DNA of 64,000 nt. It comes from Pseudomonas palleroniana. Its GTDB lineage: Bacteria; Pseudomonadota; Gammaproteobacteria; Pseudomonadales; Pseudomonadaceae. Below are positions 16,485-25,013 of the stretch, in pieces. The stretch is taken from the NCBI RefSeq assembly GCF_003031675.1, contig NZ_PYWX01000050.1, positions 62,001 through 126,000 on the forward strand. The letters are read 5' to 3'. The notes beneath the pieces are model-generated. The model saw nothing but the letters and a program-made list of their open reading frames with translations, searched no databases and had not been told where the DNA came from. Numbering within the stretch: the first letter of the stretch is position 1; each line of letters starts with the position of its first letter. The position numbers and the translations under genes were made by a program.

Positions 16485-17066
16485 ATGAAATTCAACGCTC
16501 TCTCTTCCGCTGCAACTGCCCTTGCATTGGCTGCCGCCGTATCGCAAACCGCCTACGCCGCCAATGACGGCACCATCAATTTCACCGGACTGGTGAACGA
16601 CACGACGTGCACCATCGAAGGCGCGGCGCCGGGTACCGGTGCCGTGGTCAAGGACGTGAACCTGGGGGGTGTTTCCGCTGCACGCCTGGCGCGACCGGGT
16701 GATCGCGCCAACCTGACCGGCTTCACCATCCGTATTGGCGCCCCCGGCGAAGGCAGTTGCACCAACGGCCGCACCGCCATGGTTGCGTTCGACCCCACCA
16801 GCCCGGCCATTGACGTGGCGACCGGGCGCTTGAACATCGATGGCTACGACAACCCTGAAGACTCCGCCAACGCCAAGAACGTACAGGTTGAAGTGACCAA
16901 CCGTAATGGCACGCCCATTAACGTTTACACCGAAAAATCGGAGGGCGTCGTCATCGCGGATAACCAGGCCGTCATCCCGCTGGCCGCGCAAATGTACGCC
17001 ACCGCCCCGGCCACCGAAGGTACGGTCAAGACGCGCGTCGGCTTTATGGTCGTTTACGCCGATTAA
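16485..17066 (+). CDS. major fimbrial subunit of a chaperone-usher pilus
   Basis: Exported pilin of 193 residues. A signal peptide ends at AYA before ANDGTINFTG. The mature part has the two cysteines of type 1-like pilins (TTCTIEG and GSCTNG) and the closing beta-strand VGFMVVYAD used in donor-strand exchange. ATG 16485 is chosen because GGA lies nine bases upstream; ATG 16470 is in frame but only adds MLGNT. As first gene of the operon it is probably the main shaft subunit. It shows little similarity to the later pilin domains of the same operon. Confidence 0.88.
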   Translation: MKFNALSSAATALALAAAVSQTAYAANDGTINFTGLVNDTTCTIEGAAPGTGAVVKDVNLGGVSAARLARPGDRANLTGFTIRIGAPGEGSCTNGRTAMVAFDPTSPAIDVATGRLNIDGYDNPEDSANAKNVQVEVTNRNGTPINVYTEKSEGVVIADNQAVIPLAAQMYATAPATEGTVKTRVGFMVVYAD

Positions 17067-17146
17067 GGAGCCGGCAGGCCAAGTAGGTAACGGACTTGCA
17101 GCGCCCCTGCAGGTCCCTCCCTGGATTCGAAGAGACGTTGGACACT

Positions 17147-17923
17147 ATGAAAACAATGGCTCGCCTCGCGCTGGCCACCTGTGCTGTTGGATGGTTATCG
17201 CTCCAAGCGACTCCCGCCCATGCAGGGGTGATTATTTATGGCACTCGCGTGATCTTCCCCGCCGAACAGCAGGAGGTCGTCGTGCGCCTGGAGAACAAAG
17301 GCGATCGTCCGGCGCTGGTGCAAACCTGGCTGGACACGGGCGATCTGCGCTCGACACCGGCGACGGCACAAACACCGTTTACCCTGTCACCACCGATCTT
17401 CCGCATTGAGCCTCATCAACAGCAGGCATTGCGCCTGCGCTACTCCGGCGACACACCGCCCACCGACCGCGAAAGCCTGTACTGGCTGAACGTGCTGGAA
17501 GTGCCCCCGGTGAGCGCCGGTGCCGAACAAAACAACCAGATCGAACTGGCCTTCCGTACTCGCCTGCGCGTGTTCCTGCGCCCCCAATCATTACCCTATC
17601 CGGTGGGCAGTGCCCCGGCAAAACTGCAGTGGAAGCTGGTAGCCCGGGACCAGGGCTATGCGCTGCAAGCGACCAACCCGACGCCGTACCATATTTCCCT
17701 GACCACCGTTGACTTGCTCAGCGAGGGTAAACGCTTCAGCAAAGCGCCGAACCAGGCAGCCAACGATGGCCTGCTGCTGCCGGCCGGAGACGTGAAACTG
17801 TTTGCACTGCCGCAACTGCATGAGCGTCCCCGTGGCGCCTCCAAGGTCGAGTTCACCACCGTCAGCGACTTCGGTGCCCGAGTACGTCACTCGGCAAACC
17901 TTGCCCCTTCAACTACCCGATGA
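17147..17923 (+). CDS. periplasmic pilus chaperone 1 (PapD/FimC-like)
   Basis: Immunoglobulin-like chaperone of 258 residues that completes pilin folding by donor-strand complementation and delivers subunits to the usher. A signal peptide ends at AHA before GVIIYGTRVIF. The FGS/FGL-type chaperone signature is visible as TRVIFPAEQQEVVVRLEN, followed by PPIFRIEPHQQQALRLRY and LYWLNVLEVPP, which hold the Arg and Lys-type cleft residues. ATG 17147 starts the signal peptide. Its stop overlaps the start of the second chaperone gene by four bases (ATGA), so the two are translationally coupled. Confidence 0.92.
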   Translation: MKTMARLALATCAVGWLSLQATPAHAGVIIYGTRVIFPAEQQEVVVRLENKGDRPALVQTWLDTGDLRSTPATAQTPFTLSPPIFRIEPHQQQALRLRYSGDTPPTDRESLYWLNVLEVPPVSAGAEQNNQIELAFRTRLRVFLRPQSLPYPVGSAPAKLQWKLVARDQGYALQATNPTPYHISLTTVDLLSEGKRFSKAPNQAANDGLLLPAGDVKLFALPQLHERPRGASKVEFTTVSDFGARVRHSANLAPSTTR

Positions 17924-18699
17924 CTCACCCCATGAACCTAACCTCTATTTCACAGCGGCTCTTGCAGCTCATGGTATTGGCATTCGCACTGCTGGGCACC
18001 GCCCTCGCGCACGCCAGCGTTGTCATCAACAACACGCGGATCATCTACCCGCAGAACGACAAAGAGGTGACGGTCAGGCTTGAAAGCAAAAACCAGGCAC
18101 CGGTGTTGATTCAGGCCTGGCTGGACAGCGGCGACGAACACTCCACGCCGGACCTTGCCGGCATCCCCTTTATCGCCACGCCGCCGATCTTCCGCATGGA
18201 ACCCGGAAAGCAACAGGTTCTGCGCCTGGCCTACACCGGCGAAAGCTTGTCGGCGAAACAGGAAAGCCTGTTCTGGTTCAACCTGCTGGAAGTACCCGCA
18301 CAAACACGGGACGCCCAGCAGGGCAACCAGCTGCAGCTCGCCTTCCGGTCGCGGATCAAGCTGTTTTTCCGCCCGCCGAACCTGCCTTATGGCGTCGACG
18401 CTGCGCCGGGCAAACTGCAATGGCGGCGCGAATCCACCGAGCAGGGCCAGGTTCTGGAAGTCTACAACCCCACCCCTTATCACGTGACGTTCGAGGAGAT
18501 TGAAGTGCTGGAGTCAAACCTGCGTCATGCACGCAAGGCCTCGACATCCGGCGCCGAGAACATGGTGGCCCCTGGCGCTCGCAATCGCTTTGAAGTGCCC
18601 AGTCTCAAGTCAGCACCGGGCCACGCAACAACCGTGGAATTCCAGACGCTCGACGACTTTGGGGTAAAGACCTCTCATCGCGCCAAGCTCCTGATGTGA
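17920..18699 (+). CDS. periplasmic pilus chaperone 2 (PapD/FimC-like)
   Basis: Second chaperone of 259 residues. The signal peptide ends at AHA before SVVINNTRIIY. The same core motifs appear as in the first chaperone (RIIYPQNDKEVTVRLESK, PPIFRMEPGKQQVLRLAYTG, LFWFNLLEVPA), so the pair is a tandem duplication that has diverged substantially outside the motifs. Starting with ATGA overlap ensures equal production with chaperone 1. Two chaperones with one usher suggest that each serves a different subset of subunits, for example shaft pilin versus tip adhesins; this is inference. Confidence 0.92.
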   Translation: MTHPMNLTSISQRLLQLMVLAFALLGTALAHASVVINNTRIIYPQNDKEVTVRLESKNQAPVLIQAWLDSGDEHSTPDLAGIPFIATPPIFRMEPGKQQVLRLAYTGESLSAKQESLFWFNLLEVPAQTRDAQQGNQLQLAFRSRIKLFFRPPNLPYGVDAAPGKLQWRRESTEQGQVLEVYNPTPYHVTFEEIEVLESNLRHARKASTSGAENMVAPGARNRFEVPSLKSAPGHATTVEFQTLDDFGVKTSHRAKLLM

Positions 18700-18837
18700 G
18701 CGACGAAGCCTGCCGAGCACCGTAGCCGCCCGACCCGCTCCTCACCTCACTGAACACACCCGTTTGATGCCCATTTTTCAGGGCAGGGCTTCCCCTTGCC
18801 CGAATTCGGACAGCACCTTTTTTTGGAAATGGTAAAG

Positions 18838-21405
18838 ATGAGTTTGAACACGCCTGTCAGCGCAAGACCCAGGTCCCTGACACGTCATTGGTTGACGCAC
18901 ACGGCGCGTTGCCTGTTACTGCTGAGCGGTGCCCAAGCCCTCAACGCCCACGCGGTCGAGAATGTCGAGTTCAACCCGGCCTTCTTTCCGGATGGCGTGG
19001 GCGGCCAGCAAGTTGATATTTCAAAATTCAGCCAGGGCAACGTTGTACTCCCCGGCAGCTACCGCAGCGACGTCTACCTCAACGGCCAGTGGATAGGCCG
19101 TGAAACCCTGGCCTTCATCGCGGTCAAGGGCCAGGACTCTGCGCATATGTGCCTGGAGCGAGACGCGCTGCTCAGGTTTGGCATCGACCTGGACGCGCCG
19201 CAGAAGCAACCGGCCGAGGCCGGTCAGGCGCCCACCCCGACATTTGCTCGCTGTGCCGACATTTCCGCCTACCTGCCGGGCAGCACCAGCCAATTCGATT
19301 CGGGCGAAAACCGCCTGACGCTGCAGGTACCACAGATCTACCTGGCGCGTAAGGCGCGTGGCTATGTTGACCCCAAGCATTGGGACAGTGGGGTCGATGC
19401 GGCCTTTGCGCGCTACAACGCCAACACCTTTGCCACCCGCACCAACGGTCGCTCACTCAACTCCCATTACCTGGGCCTGAACACCGGGCTCAACCTGGGT
19501 GACTGGCACTGGCGTCACAACGGCAGCTTCAGCCAGACCGACACCGCCTCGGGCTATCAAAGCAGCAGCACCTATGTGCAACGCGAACTCAACCCTCTGC
19601 GTTCACAACTGATGCTGGGCGAGATCTACACCCCGGGCGAGCTGTTCGACAGTGTGCGCCTGCGCGGTGCCAGCCTGTTCAGCGATGACCGCATGCTGCC
19701 GGACTCCATGACCGGTTTTGCACCGGTGGTGCGCGGCATCGCCCAGACCAACGCCCGGGTCACGGTGCGCCAGCGCGGCGTGCTGCTCGATGAGGTGTCT
19801 GTCGCTCCCGGCCCATTCGTCCTCAACGACCTGTTCCCCACCGGTTATGGCGGCGATCTGACCGTCACGGTGACCGAAGCCGACGGCCGTCAGCGCGAAT
19901 TCATCGTGCCCTTTGCCGCCAATGCCAACCTGCTGCGCGCGGGCCACACCCGCTACTCGCTGAGTGTCGGCGTGCTGGATGAAATCGGCCTGCGCCATCC
20001 ACCGACCCTGGCCCAGGCCACCTACCAGAACGGGCTCAACAACCTGCTCACCGCCTACATGGGCGCGGTCGTCAGCGAGGACTATCTGTCGCAGTTGTTG
20101 GGCGCAGCGTTCAACACGCCGGTTGGCGCACTGTCGCTTGACCTGACCACGTCGAGAGCCGCCCTGCCGGGCCATGAACCGCGTGGCGGACAAAGCTTGC
20201 AGTTACGCTACAGCAAGAATTTCACCGACACCGGAACGCACTTTGCCCTCGGCGCCTACCGTTACTCCACCGAAGGCTTCCTGAGCATCGCCGACGCGGC
20301 ACGGGTGCGTGACCTCGCCATCGACGGGCGCAGCCTGGACAACCTGTCGCGCCTGCGCGACAGGATGGACATCAGCCTTAACCAGAGCCTGGGCAACGGC
20401 TCGGTGTACCTCACCGGTTCCTCGCAAAACTACTGGAACCGCGCCAGCGGCAACCTGACCTTTACCGCCGGTTACACCAATAGCTGGAAGGGCCTGCACT
20501 ACACCGTCAGTGCCCAGCGCACCAAGGATTTGCTGAGTGACAGGGTCGACAAGCAACTGGAACTGACCGTGAGCCTGCCACTGGGCAGCGACCCTCGCTC
20601 ACCGACCTTGACCACGACAGCCTTTCGCGGCAATCAAAGCAGCGGCGAACGCGTGAACCTTGGCGGCACACTGGGCGAGCGCAGCGAATTCACCTACGGC
20701 GTGGGAGGCAGCCGCACCCAAGGCAGCGGTAACTCCGTGACCGCCGACGTGAAGTACCAGGCCAGCCACGGCGTGCTGTCCGCAGGTTATGGCCAGAGCA
20801 ACACCTACCGCGCCATGTCACTGGGCATGACCGGTGGCGTCGTCGCCCACGCAGACGGCGTGACCTTCGCTCCGGAGCTGGGCGACACCATCGGCATCGT
20901 CCAGGCGCCGGACGCCCAGGGAGCGCGAATCAACGGCAACCATGGCGCCCAGGTCGGCAAGCAGGGTTTTGCCGTGGTGCCCCACCTCACGCCCTATCGC
21001 CAGAACGTGGTCGAGCTGGACCCCAAGGACCTGTCGGTCGACGTGGAACTCAAGACCGCCGCGCAAAACGTAGCGCCCCGTGCAGGCTCGGTGGTGAAGC
21101 TGCAGTTCGACACAGTCAGCGGCCAAGCCGTGCTGATCACAGCGTTGCGAGAGGATGGCAGCCTGCTGCCGTTCGGCTCGGATGTGTTCGATGAAGACGG
21201 TGCCAGCGTGGGGATCGTCGGCCAGGGCGGCAAGGCGTTTGTACGCGTAGCGCGTGACCAGGGGCTGTTGACCGTCAAGTGGGGTAGCCGTGACGACGCG
21301 TCTTGCCGGCTGCAATACGGCCTGGACAAGGCAACGGGAGGGAGCGCCACCCAGCGGTTGCGCCATCTGGATGCCGGCACTTGCACGGCCAATACAAGCG
21401 GTTGA
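18838..21405 (+). CDS. outer-membrane fimbrial usher (FimD/PapC family)
   Basis: Beta-barrel usher of 855 residues through which the pilus is assembled and secreted. The signal region runs to about AHA before VENVEFNPAFF, followed by the N-terminal chaperone-binding domain (NPAFFPDGVGGQQVDISKFS). The barrel and plug region includes GFAPVVRGIAQTNARVTVRQ and FVLNDLFPTGYGGDLTVTV, both typical of ushers. Two C-terminal domains close the protein (VVPHLTPYRQNVVELDPKDL, and a Cys pair CRLQYG..GTCTA). ATG 18838 has GGAAATGG upstream at suitable distance; ATG 18829 and 18796 are less likely. It is the only usher in the window. Confidence 0.95.
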   Translation: MSLNTPVSARPRSLTRHWLTHTARCLLLLSGAQALNAHAVENVEFNPAFFPDGVGGQQVDISKFSQGNVVLPGSYRSDVYLNGQWIGRETLAFIAVKGQDSAHMCLERDALLRFGIDLDAPQKQPAEAGQAPTPTFARCADISAYLPGSTSQFDSGENRLTLQVPQIYLARKARGYVDPKHWDSGVDAAFARYNANTFATRTNGRSLNSHYLGLNTGLNLGDWHWRHNGSFSQTDTASGYQSSSTYVQRELNPLRSQLMLGEIYTPGELFDSVRLRGASLFSDDRMLPDSMTGFAPVVRGIAQTNARVTVRQRGVLLDEVSVAPGPFVLNDLFPTGYGGDLTVTVTEADGRQREFIVPFAANANLLRAGHTRYSLSVGVLDEIGLRHPPTLAQATYQNGLNNLLTAYMGAVVSEDYLSQLLGAAFNTPVGALSLDLTTSRAALPGHEPRGGQSLQLRYSKNFTDTGTHFALGAYRYSTEGFLSIADAARVRDLAIDGRSLDNLSRLRDRMDISLNQSLGNGSVYLTGSSQNYWNRASGNLTFTAGYTNSWKGLHYTVSAQRTKDLLSDRVDKQLELTVSLPLGSDPRSPTLTTTAFRGNQSSGERVNLGGTLGERSEFTYGVGGSRTQGSGNSVTADVKYQASHGVLSAGYGQSNTYRAMSLGMTGGVVAHADGVTFAPELGDTIGIVQAPDAQGARINGNHGAQVGKQGFAVVPHLTPYRQNVVELDPKDLSVDVELKTAAQNVAPRAGSVVKLQFDTVSGQAVLITALREDGSLLPFGSDVFDEDGASVGIVGQGGKAFVRVARDQGLLTVKWGSRDDASCRLQYGLDKATGGSATQRLRHLDAGTCTANTSG

Positions 21406-21461
21406 TCCGGCGAGCGCGCATATCGCGCCCAAACGCTCTATTTCCGAGGACGGGACTGACG

Positions 21462-22403
21462 ATGAAACACCCTACCCTGCTGGTTTCGACACTGCTGGCC
21501 CTTGGCATACCGGTCGCCGCCCAGGCGAGGTGTGACCGATTCCAGAACGATACGTTTACCTTGAACCTGCCGGCGACCATCACCGTGCCGGACAGCCTGC
21601 CGGTTGGCAGCGTCATCACTCGCGTGGCTTTCAACGGTACGGCACCCGACTACTTTGCCGAGTGCAGCGTTGCCACCCATAGCGGGGTCTGGGGTCGATA
21701 TACCCGGCTGCAACACCCGGGGACTGACGCTTACCACACCGAAGTTGCAGGGGTAGGCCTGCGTATCACGATGACCTGGGCCGGCGGCGGAGGCCCGGCA
21801 GCCTTTGCACTTTATGACCAAGGCTACCAACAGGTGTACGGGAAGATCCCCAGCTTCACCTCAGCGGAGGCCACCTTCTACAAAATCGGCGCGGTGACCA
21901 CCGGGACGATCCCCAGCGGACGGTTCTGGGAAAAGCACTGGGTCATCAGTCCAGAGCGGTTTCAACTGCAACTCGCCAGCCCGGTCCGCTTCGTCAGGCC
22001 TGCGGCCACTTGCGACCTGGCAGCCGGCGACGTCAACCGCACCATCACGCTCCCGTCCATCCAAGTCAGTGCCTTGAAAGACGAGGTCTACGCCGGCGCA
22101 CAGAACTTCGACCTGACAGCCAACTGCACCGATGCAGGCAACGTCACGTTCAGTATCACCGGCACTCCCGCCCCCGGGAACGACTTGCTGTTCGCCAACA
22201 CCGGCACCGCCGCGGGTATAGCGCTGTGGCTGTACTCACGCATCAACGGCGTCCCACAGACCCTTAGCAACCATGGCACGCGCACGCTGGTGGTTACCGG
22301 CAATCGCGCAATCCTGCCGCTCGGTGCGGCTTACCACAAAAACGGCACGGTCAGTTCGGGCACGCTCGCCAGTACTGCCACCGTCAACATCACCTACAAC
22401 TGA
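21462..22403 (+). CDS. two-domain tip-adhesin-like fimbrial protein 1
   Basis: Exported protein of 313 residues with a signal peptide ending at AQA before RCDRFQND. The layout is that of FimH-type tip adhesins: a unique N-terminal domain (residues about 20-175, with its own cysteines CDRF and AECSVA) and a C-terminal pilin domain starting near ATCDLAAGDVNRTITLP and ending in STATVNITYN. The N-domain presumably binds a ligand, but nothing in it identifies the target. A GAGGA ribosome site lies about 12 bases before ATG 21462. It is a paralogue of the protein at 23041-23997. Confidence 0.82.
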   Translation: MKHPTLLVSTLLALGIPVAAQARCDRFQNDTFTLNLPATITVPDSLPVGSVITRVAFNGTAPDYFAECSVATHSGVWGRYTRLQHPGTDAYHTEVAGVGLRITMTWAGGGGPAAFALYDQGYQQVYGKIPSFTSAEATFYKIGAVTTGTIPSGRFWEKHWVISPERFQLQLASPVRFVRPAATCDLAAGDVNRTITLPSIQVSALKDEVYAGAQNFDLTANCTDAGNVTFSITGTPAPGNDLLFANTGTAAGIALWLYSRINGVPQTLSNHGTRTLVVTGNRAILPLGAAYHKNGTVSSGTLASTATVNITYN

Positions 22404-22421
22404 AATAACAAGGACTACCTG

Positions 22422-22949
22422 ATGAGCTTTCGAACCCTGCCCATAGCACTGGCAATCACCGCAAGCCTGGCTGCCAATGCCGCACACGCCGCGACCACGG
22501 GCACCCTCAACTTCCGGGGCCAGGTCAACGCCGGTACCTGCAACCTCGCCGCTGGCGATGTGAACCGCACCATTACCCTGCCAACGGTCAAAATATCTGA
22601 CTTTGATTCGGTCAATTTCACAGGAGCGCACAACTTTGAAATTTCCGCCGACTGCGAATCGGACATTCGCAACGTAGTTTTCCTGTTTGCCGGCACCGTT
22701 TCCGCCGGCAACGGGCTGTTGTTTGCCAACACCGGCACTTCAGCCGGGACGGCTTTGTGGCTTGCACACCGCGCCGCCCCCCACACCACAATCCCTGCCA
22801 ACGGCACTCCCGCCCAACGCAGCCGAACGATACCGACCAGCGGCAACAAGGCGGTTCTGCCACTTCAGGTCGCCTATCACAAAACCGGTGTGCCAATTAC
22901 CCAAGGCACCCTGGTCAGCGCCGTGACGGTGTCCATCACTTACAACTGA
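22422..22949 (+). CDS. minor fimbrial subunit, single pilin domain
   Basis: Exported pilin of 175 residues; the signal peptide ends at AHA before ATTGTLNFRG. The mature domain is closely related to the C-terminal half of the two adhesin-like neighbours, sharing GTCNLAAGDVNRTITLP, GNGLLFANTGTSAGTAL and the closing strand VSITYN. It most resembles the pilin half of the protein encoded at 23041-23997. It may be an adaptor between shaft and tip or a tip fibre subunit. It follows the first adhesin-like gene by 18 bases. Confidence 0.85.
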   Translation: MSFRTLPIALAITASLAANAAHAATTGTLNFRGQVNAGTCNLAAGDVNRTITLPTVKISDFDSVNFTGAHNFEISADCESDIRNVVFLFAGTVSAGNGLLFANTGTSAGTALWLAHRAAPHTTIPANGTPAQRSRTIPTSGNKAVLPLQVAYHKTGVPITQGTLVSAVTVSITYN

Positions 22950-23040
22950 CGAAGGTCTGGCATCCCTCCAACCTTGATCACGGCACTGCGTGAACTGTGG
23001 ACCACCAGTGCCGACGGCTATTTCGTCACGAGAACAGAAG

Positions 23041-23997
23041 ATGAAGCACGGTTTCAAATCTCTTTGCGTATTGCTGGGCCTCGGTTTGCCAGTCGCCGCC
23101 CAGGCGGCCTGCGATCGCTACCCCAACACGCAACACAGTGTGACCTTTCCCAGTACCATTACCGTGCCGGAAAGCCTTGGCATCGGCCAACTGATCACCA
23201 GCCAGACATTTGCAGGGCCCTACCCGACGTTTTATATGAATTGCCACTCGCCGACCCCGACGTTTCTCACAGGGCGGTTCACGTCCGCAATCTCGGCGCC
23301 GGGAGGGCTCATTTATCACACGAATGTTCCTGGCATCGGCATGCGCGTCATGGTCACGCTGACCTCCGGCGCGCCCTATTCCGCCAAGCTCATGACCGAA
23401 AGCCTTGTCTCGGCTCCTGGAAGGATTCTATGGGGGGCTACCCGGCTGGTTGCGCAGTTTTACAAGCTGGGGCCGGTGACAACCGGCACTTTGCCTAGCG
23501 GTGAAATCCAGCATAACAACTGGGATGGAGGCAGAGGCCATTACCGGATGATCCTCAATACCTCCATACGCTTCGTCAATCCCGCGTCTACCTGCGACCT
23601 GGCCGTTGGCGATGTGAATCGCACGATAATCTTGCCCACCGTCAGGGTTTCCGACTTCAACCACGCCAACTCCACCGGAGTGCATCCCTTCGAACTGACC
23701 GCCCACTGCGAACCTGGGATCAGGAATGTGAGCTTCCTGTTCTCGGGTACGCCGTCAACCGGGAACGGCGCGCTGTTCGCCAATACGGGAACCTCAAGAG
23801 GAACGGCGCTCTCGCTGTCCCACCGCAACGTCGCGTACATTCCCGCCAATGGGTCTGCGGCCCAACGCACCCGCCAGATCCCGACAAGCGGCGCGAGAGC
23901 GGTGTTACCCATGAACGCGGAGTATCACAAAACCGGGGCCGCGATCACTCCAGGAACCCTGGTCAGTACCGCGATCGTTTCCATCGCTTACGACTGA
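23041..23997 (+). CDS. two-domain tip-adhesin-like fimbrial protein 2
   Basis: Second adhesin-like protein, 318 residues, signal peptide ending at AQA before ACDRYPNTQ. The N-terminal domain is recognisably related to the first adhesin (ITVPESLGIGQLITSQTF against ITVPDSLPVGSVITRVAF; both have a FYK.G.VTTGT.PSG segment) but differs widely elsewhere. The C-terminal pilin domain begins at STCDLAVGDVNRTIILP and ends SIAYD. The start ATG 23041 opens the signal peptide; the frame upstream to 22990 is intergenic. It is the last gene of the pilus operon, followed by a strong terminator. Confidence 0.82.
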   Translation: MKHGFKSLCVLLGLGLPVAAQAACDRYPNTQHSVTFPSTITVPESLGIGQLITSQTFAGPYPTFYMNCHSPTPTFLTGRFTSAISAPGGLIYHTNVPGIGMRVMVTLTSGAPYSAKLMTESLVSAPGRILWGATRLVAQFYKLGPVTTGTLPSGEIQHNNWDGGRGHYRMILNTSIRFVNPASTCDLAVGDVNRTIILPTVRVSDFNHANSTGVHPFELTAHCEPGIRNVSFLFSGTPSTGNGALFANTGTSRGTALSLSHRNVAYIPANGSAAQRTRQIPTSGARAVLPMNAEYHKTGAAITPGTLVSTAIVSIAYD

Positions 23998-24018
23998 TGA
24001 AGTTTGAACGCGCATAAA

Positions 24019-24050
24019 AAAATGCCCGACCTTTTCAGGCCGGGCATTTT
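24019..24050. terminator. bidirectional intrinsic terminator, pilus operon and phaF
   Basis: AAAATGCCCGaCCT pairs with AGGcCGGGCATTTT around a TTTC loop: 13 pairs with one mismatch, A-run on one side and T-run on the other. It stands between the convergent ends of the pilus operon (stop 23997) and phaF (stop 24066) and should serve both. Confidence 0.9.
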
Positions 24051-24065
24051 CAGGTCCCGGTAAAA

Positions 24066-25001
24066 TCAGGACTGACTGGATGGCGTCGGCGTGGCCGGCG
24101 TTGCAGTCGTAGTTGTAGCAGCAGACGCCGGCGCGGAAACCGAGTTGGCGGTGGAGGCGGTTGACGCAGGTGCCGTGGCAGGCTTGGCCGCGACTGCCGG
24201 CTTGGGCGCTGCTGGTTTCTTCGCTACGGCCGGCTTTTTAGCGGCGGCGGGTTTGGCCGCCGGCTTGGCAGCGGGTTTGACGGCTGCCGGTTTGGCGGCA
24301 GGTTTGGCGGCAGCGGTTTTAGTCGCGGGCTTGGCAGCCGGTTTTGCGGCAGGCTTGGCAGCGGCTTTAGCGGCAGGCTTGGCAGCGGCTTTAGCGGCCA
24401 CGGGCTTGGCGGCAGGCTTGGCGGCTGGTTTTGCCGCGGCGGTTTTGGCAGCGGGTTTGGCCGCTGCTTTTGCCGGGGCCTTGGCGGCAGGTTTGGCGGC
24501 GGCTTTTGCCAGAGGCTTGGCGGCCGTTTTCGCCGCAGGCTTGGCCGCTGCAGTTTTAGCGACAGGCTTGGCAGCCGGTTTGGCGGCTGCGGTTTTCGCC
24601 GGAGCCACTTTCGCGCCGGTGAGTTTTTCGATTTGCTTGGTCAGGGTATCGACCTTGCTGTGCAGCGTCTTCAGTTCTGCTTTGCTGGGTACACCCAGCC
24701 GAGAAATGGCACTGTTCAGACGCTTGTCGAACGTTTCTTCCAACTTGCCCCAAGTATCAGAAATACTGGACTTGGCGGAACCGGCAGTGGCCTTGGCCGC
24801 CTCGACTTTCTTACCTACGGTGGTCTTGGTCAACTTCTCGGCCTTCTCGCCGTCTTTAACCAGGGTCTCGAAGTATTTACCGCCGTCACTGCTAACCTTC
24901 GAGTACACGCCTAAACCAGCAAGCCAGATCTTACGGGAATATTTTTCAACCTCCCCGATCCACGAGCTGCCTTCTTTCTGAGTTTTCTTTTGAACAGCCA
25001 T
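24066..25001 (-). CDS. phaF: phasin and nucleoid-associated protein PhaF
   Basis: PHA granule protein of 311 residues that links granules to the nucleoid and aids their segregation. Residues 1-130 are the phasin domain (SWIGEVEKYSRKIWLAGLGV, then a predicted amphipathic helix and a coiled-coil stretch LKTLHSKVDTLTKQIEKL). Residues about 131-270 are a histone H1-like Lys-Ala-Pro repeat tract that binds DNA, and the last 40 residues are an uncharged Ala/Thr/Ser tail. P. putida and GPo1 PhaF are about 255-261 residues, so the repeat tract is longer here. A GGAG site precedes ATG 25001. phaI lies 12 bases upstream and is co-directional. Confidence 0.96.
   Translation of the reverse strand: MAVQKKTQKEGSSWIGEVEKYSRKIWLAGLGVYSKVSSDGGKYFETLVKDGEKAEKLTKTTVGKKVEAAKATAGSAKSSISDTWGKLEETFDKRLNSAISRLGVPSKAELKTLHSKVDTLTKQIEKLTGAKVAPAKTAAAKPAAKPVAKTAAAKPAAKTAAKPLAKAAAKPAAKAPAKAAAKPAAKTAAAKPAAKPAAKPVAAKAAAKPAAKAAAKPAAKPAAKPATKTAAAKPAAKPAAVKPAAKPAAKPAAAKKPAVAKKPAAPKPAVAAKPATAPASTASTANSVSAPASAATTTTATPATPTPSSQS
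24180..24611 (-). repeat. KPAA-type coding repeat tract in phaF
   Basis: Low-complexity DNA encoding tandem AAKPA/KPAAK units in the DNA-binding half of PhaF. Such tracts change length by slippage or recombination and can collapse in short-read assemblies. Its unbroken reading frame on both strands produces a false 296-codon opposite-strand frame. Confidence 0.85.
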
Positions 25002-25013
25002 CCCGTTGTCTCC

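Noticed and set aside
24091..24981. Long forward-strand frame of 296 codons, rich in Ala, Leu and Gly
   Set aside because: It is the exact antisense of the phaF Lys-Ala-Pro repeat tract; the repeat composition removes stop codons. No ribosome site or family resemblance.
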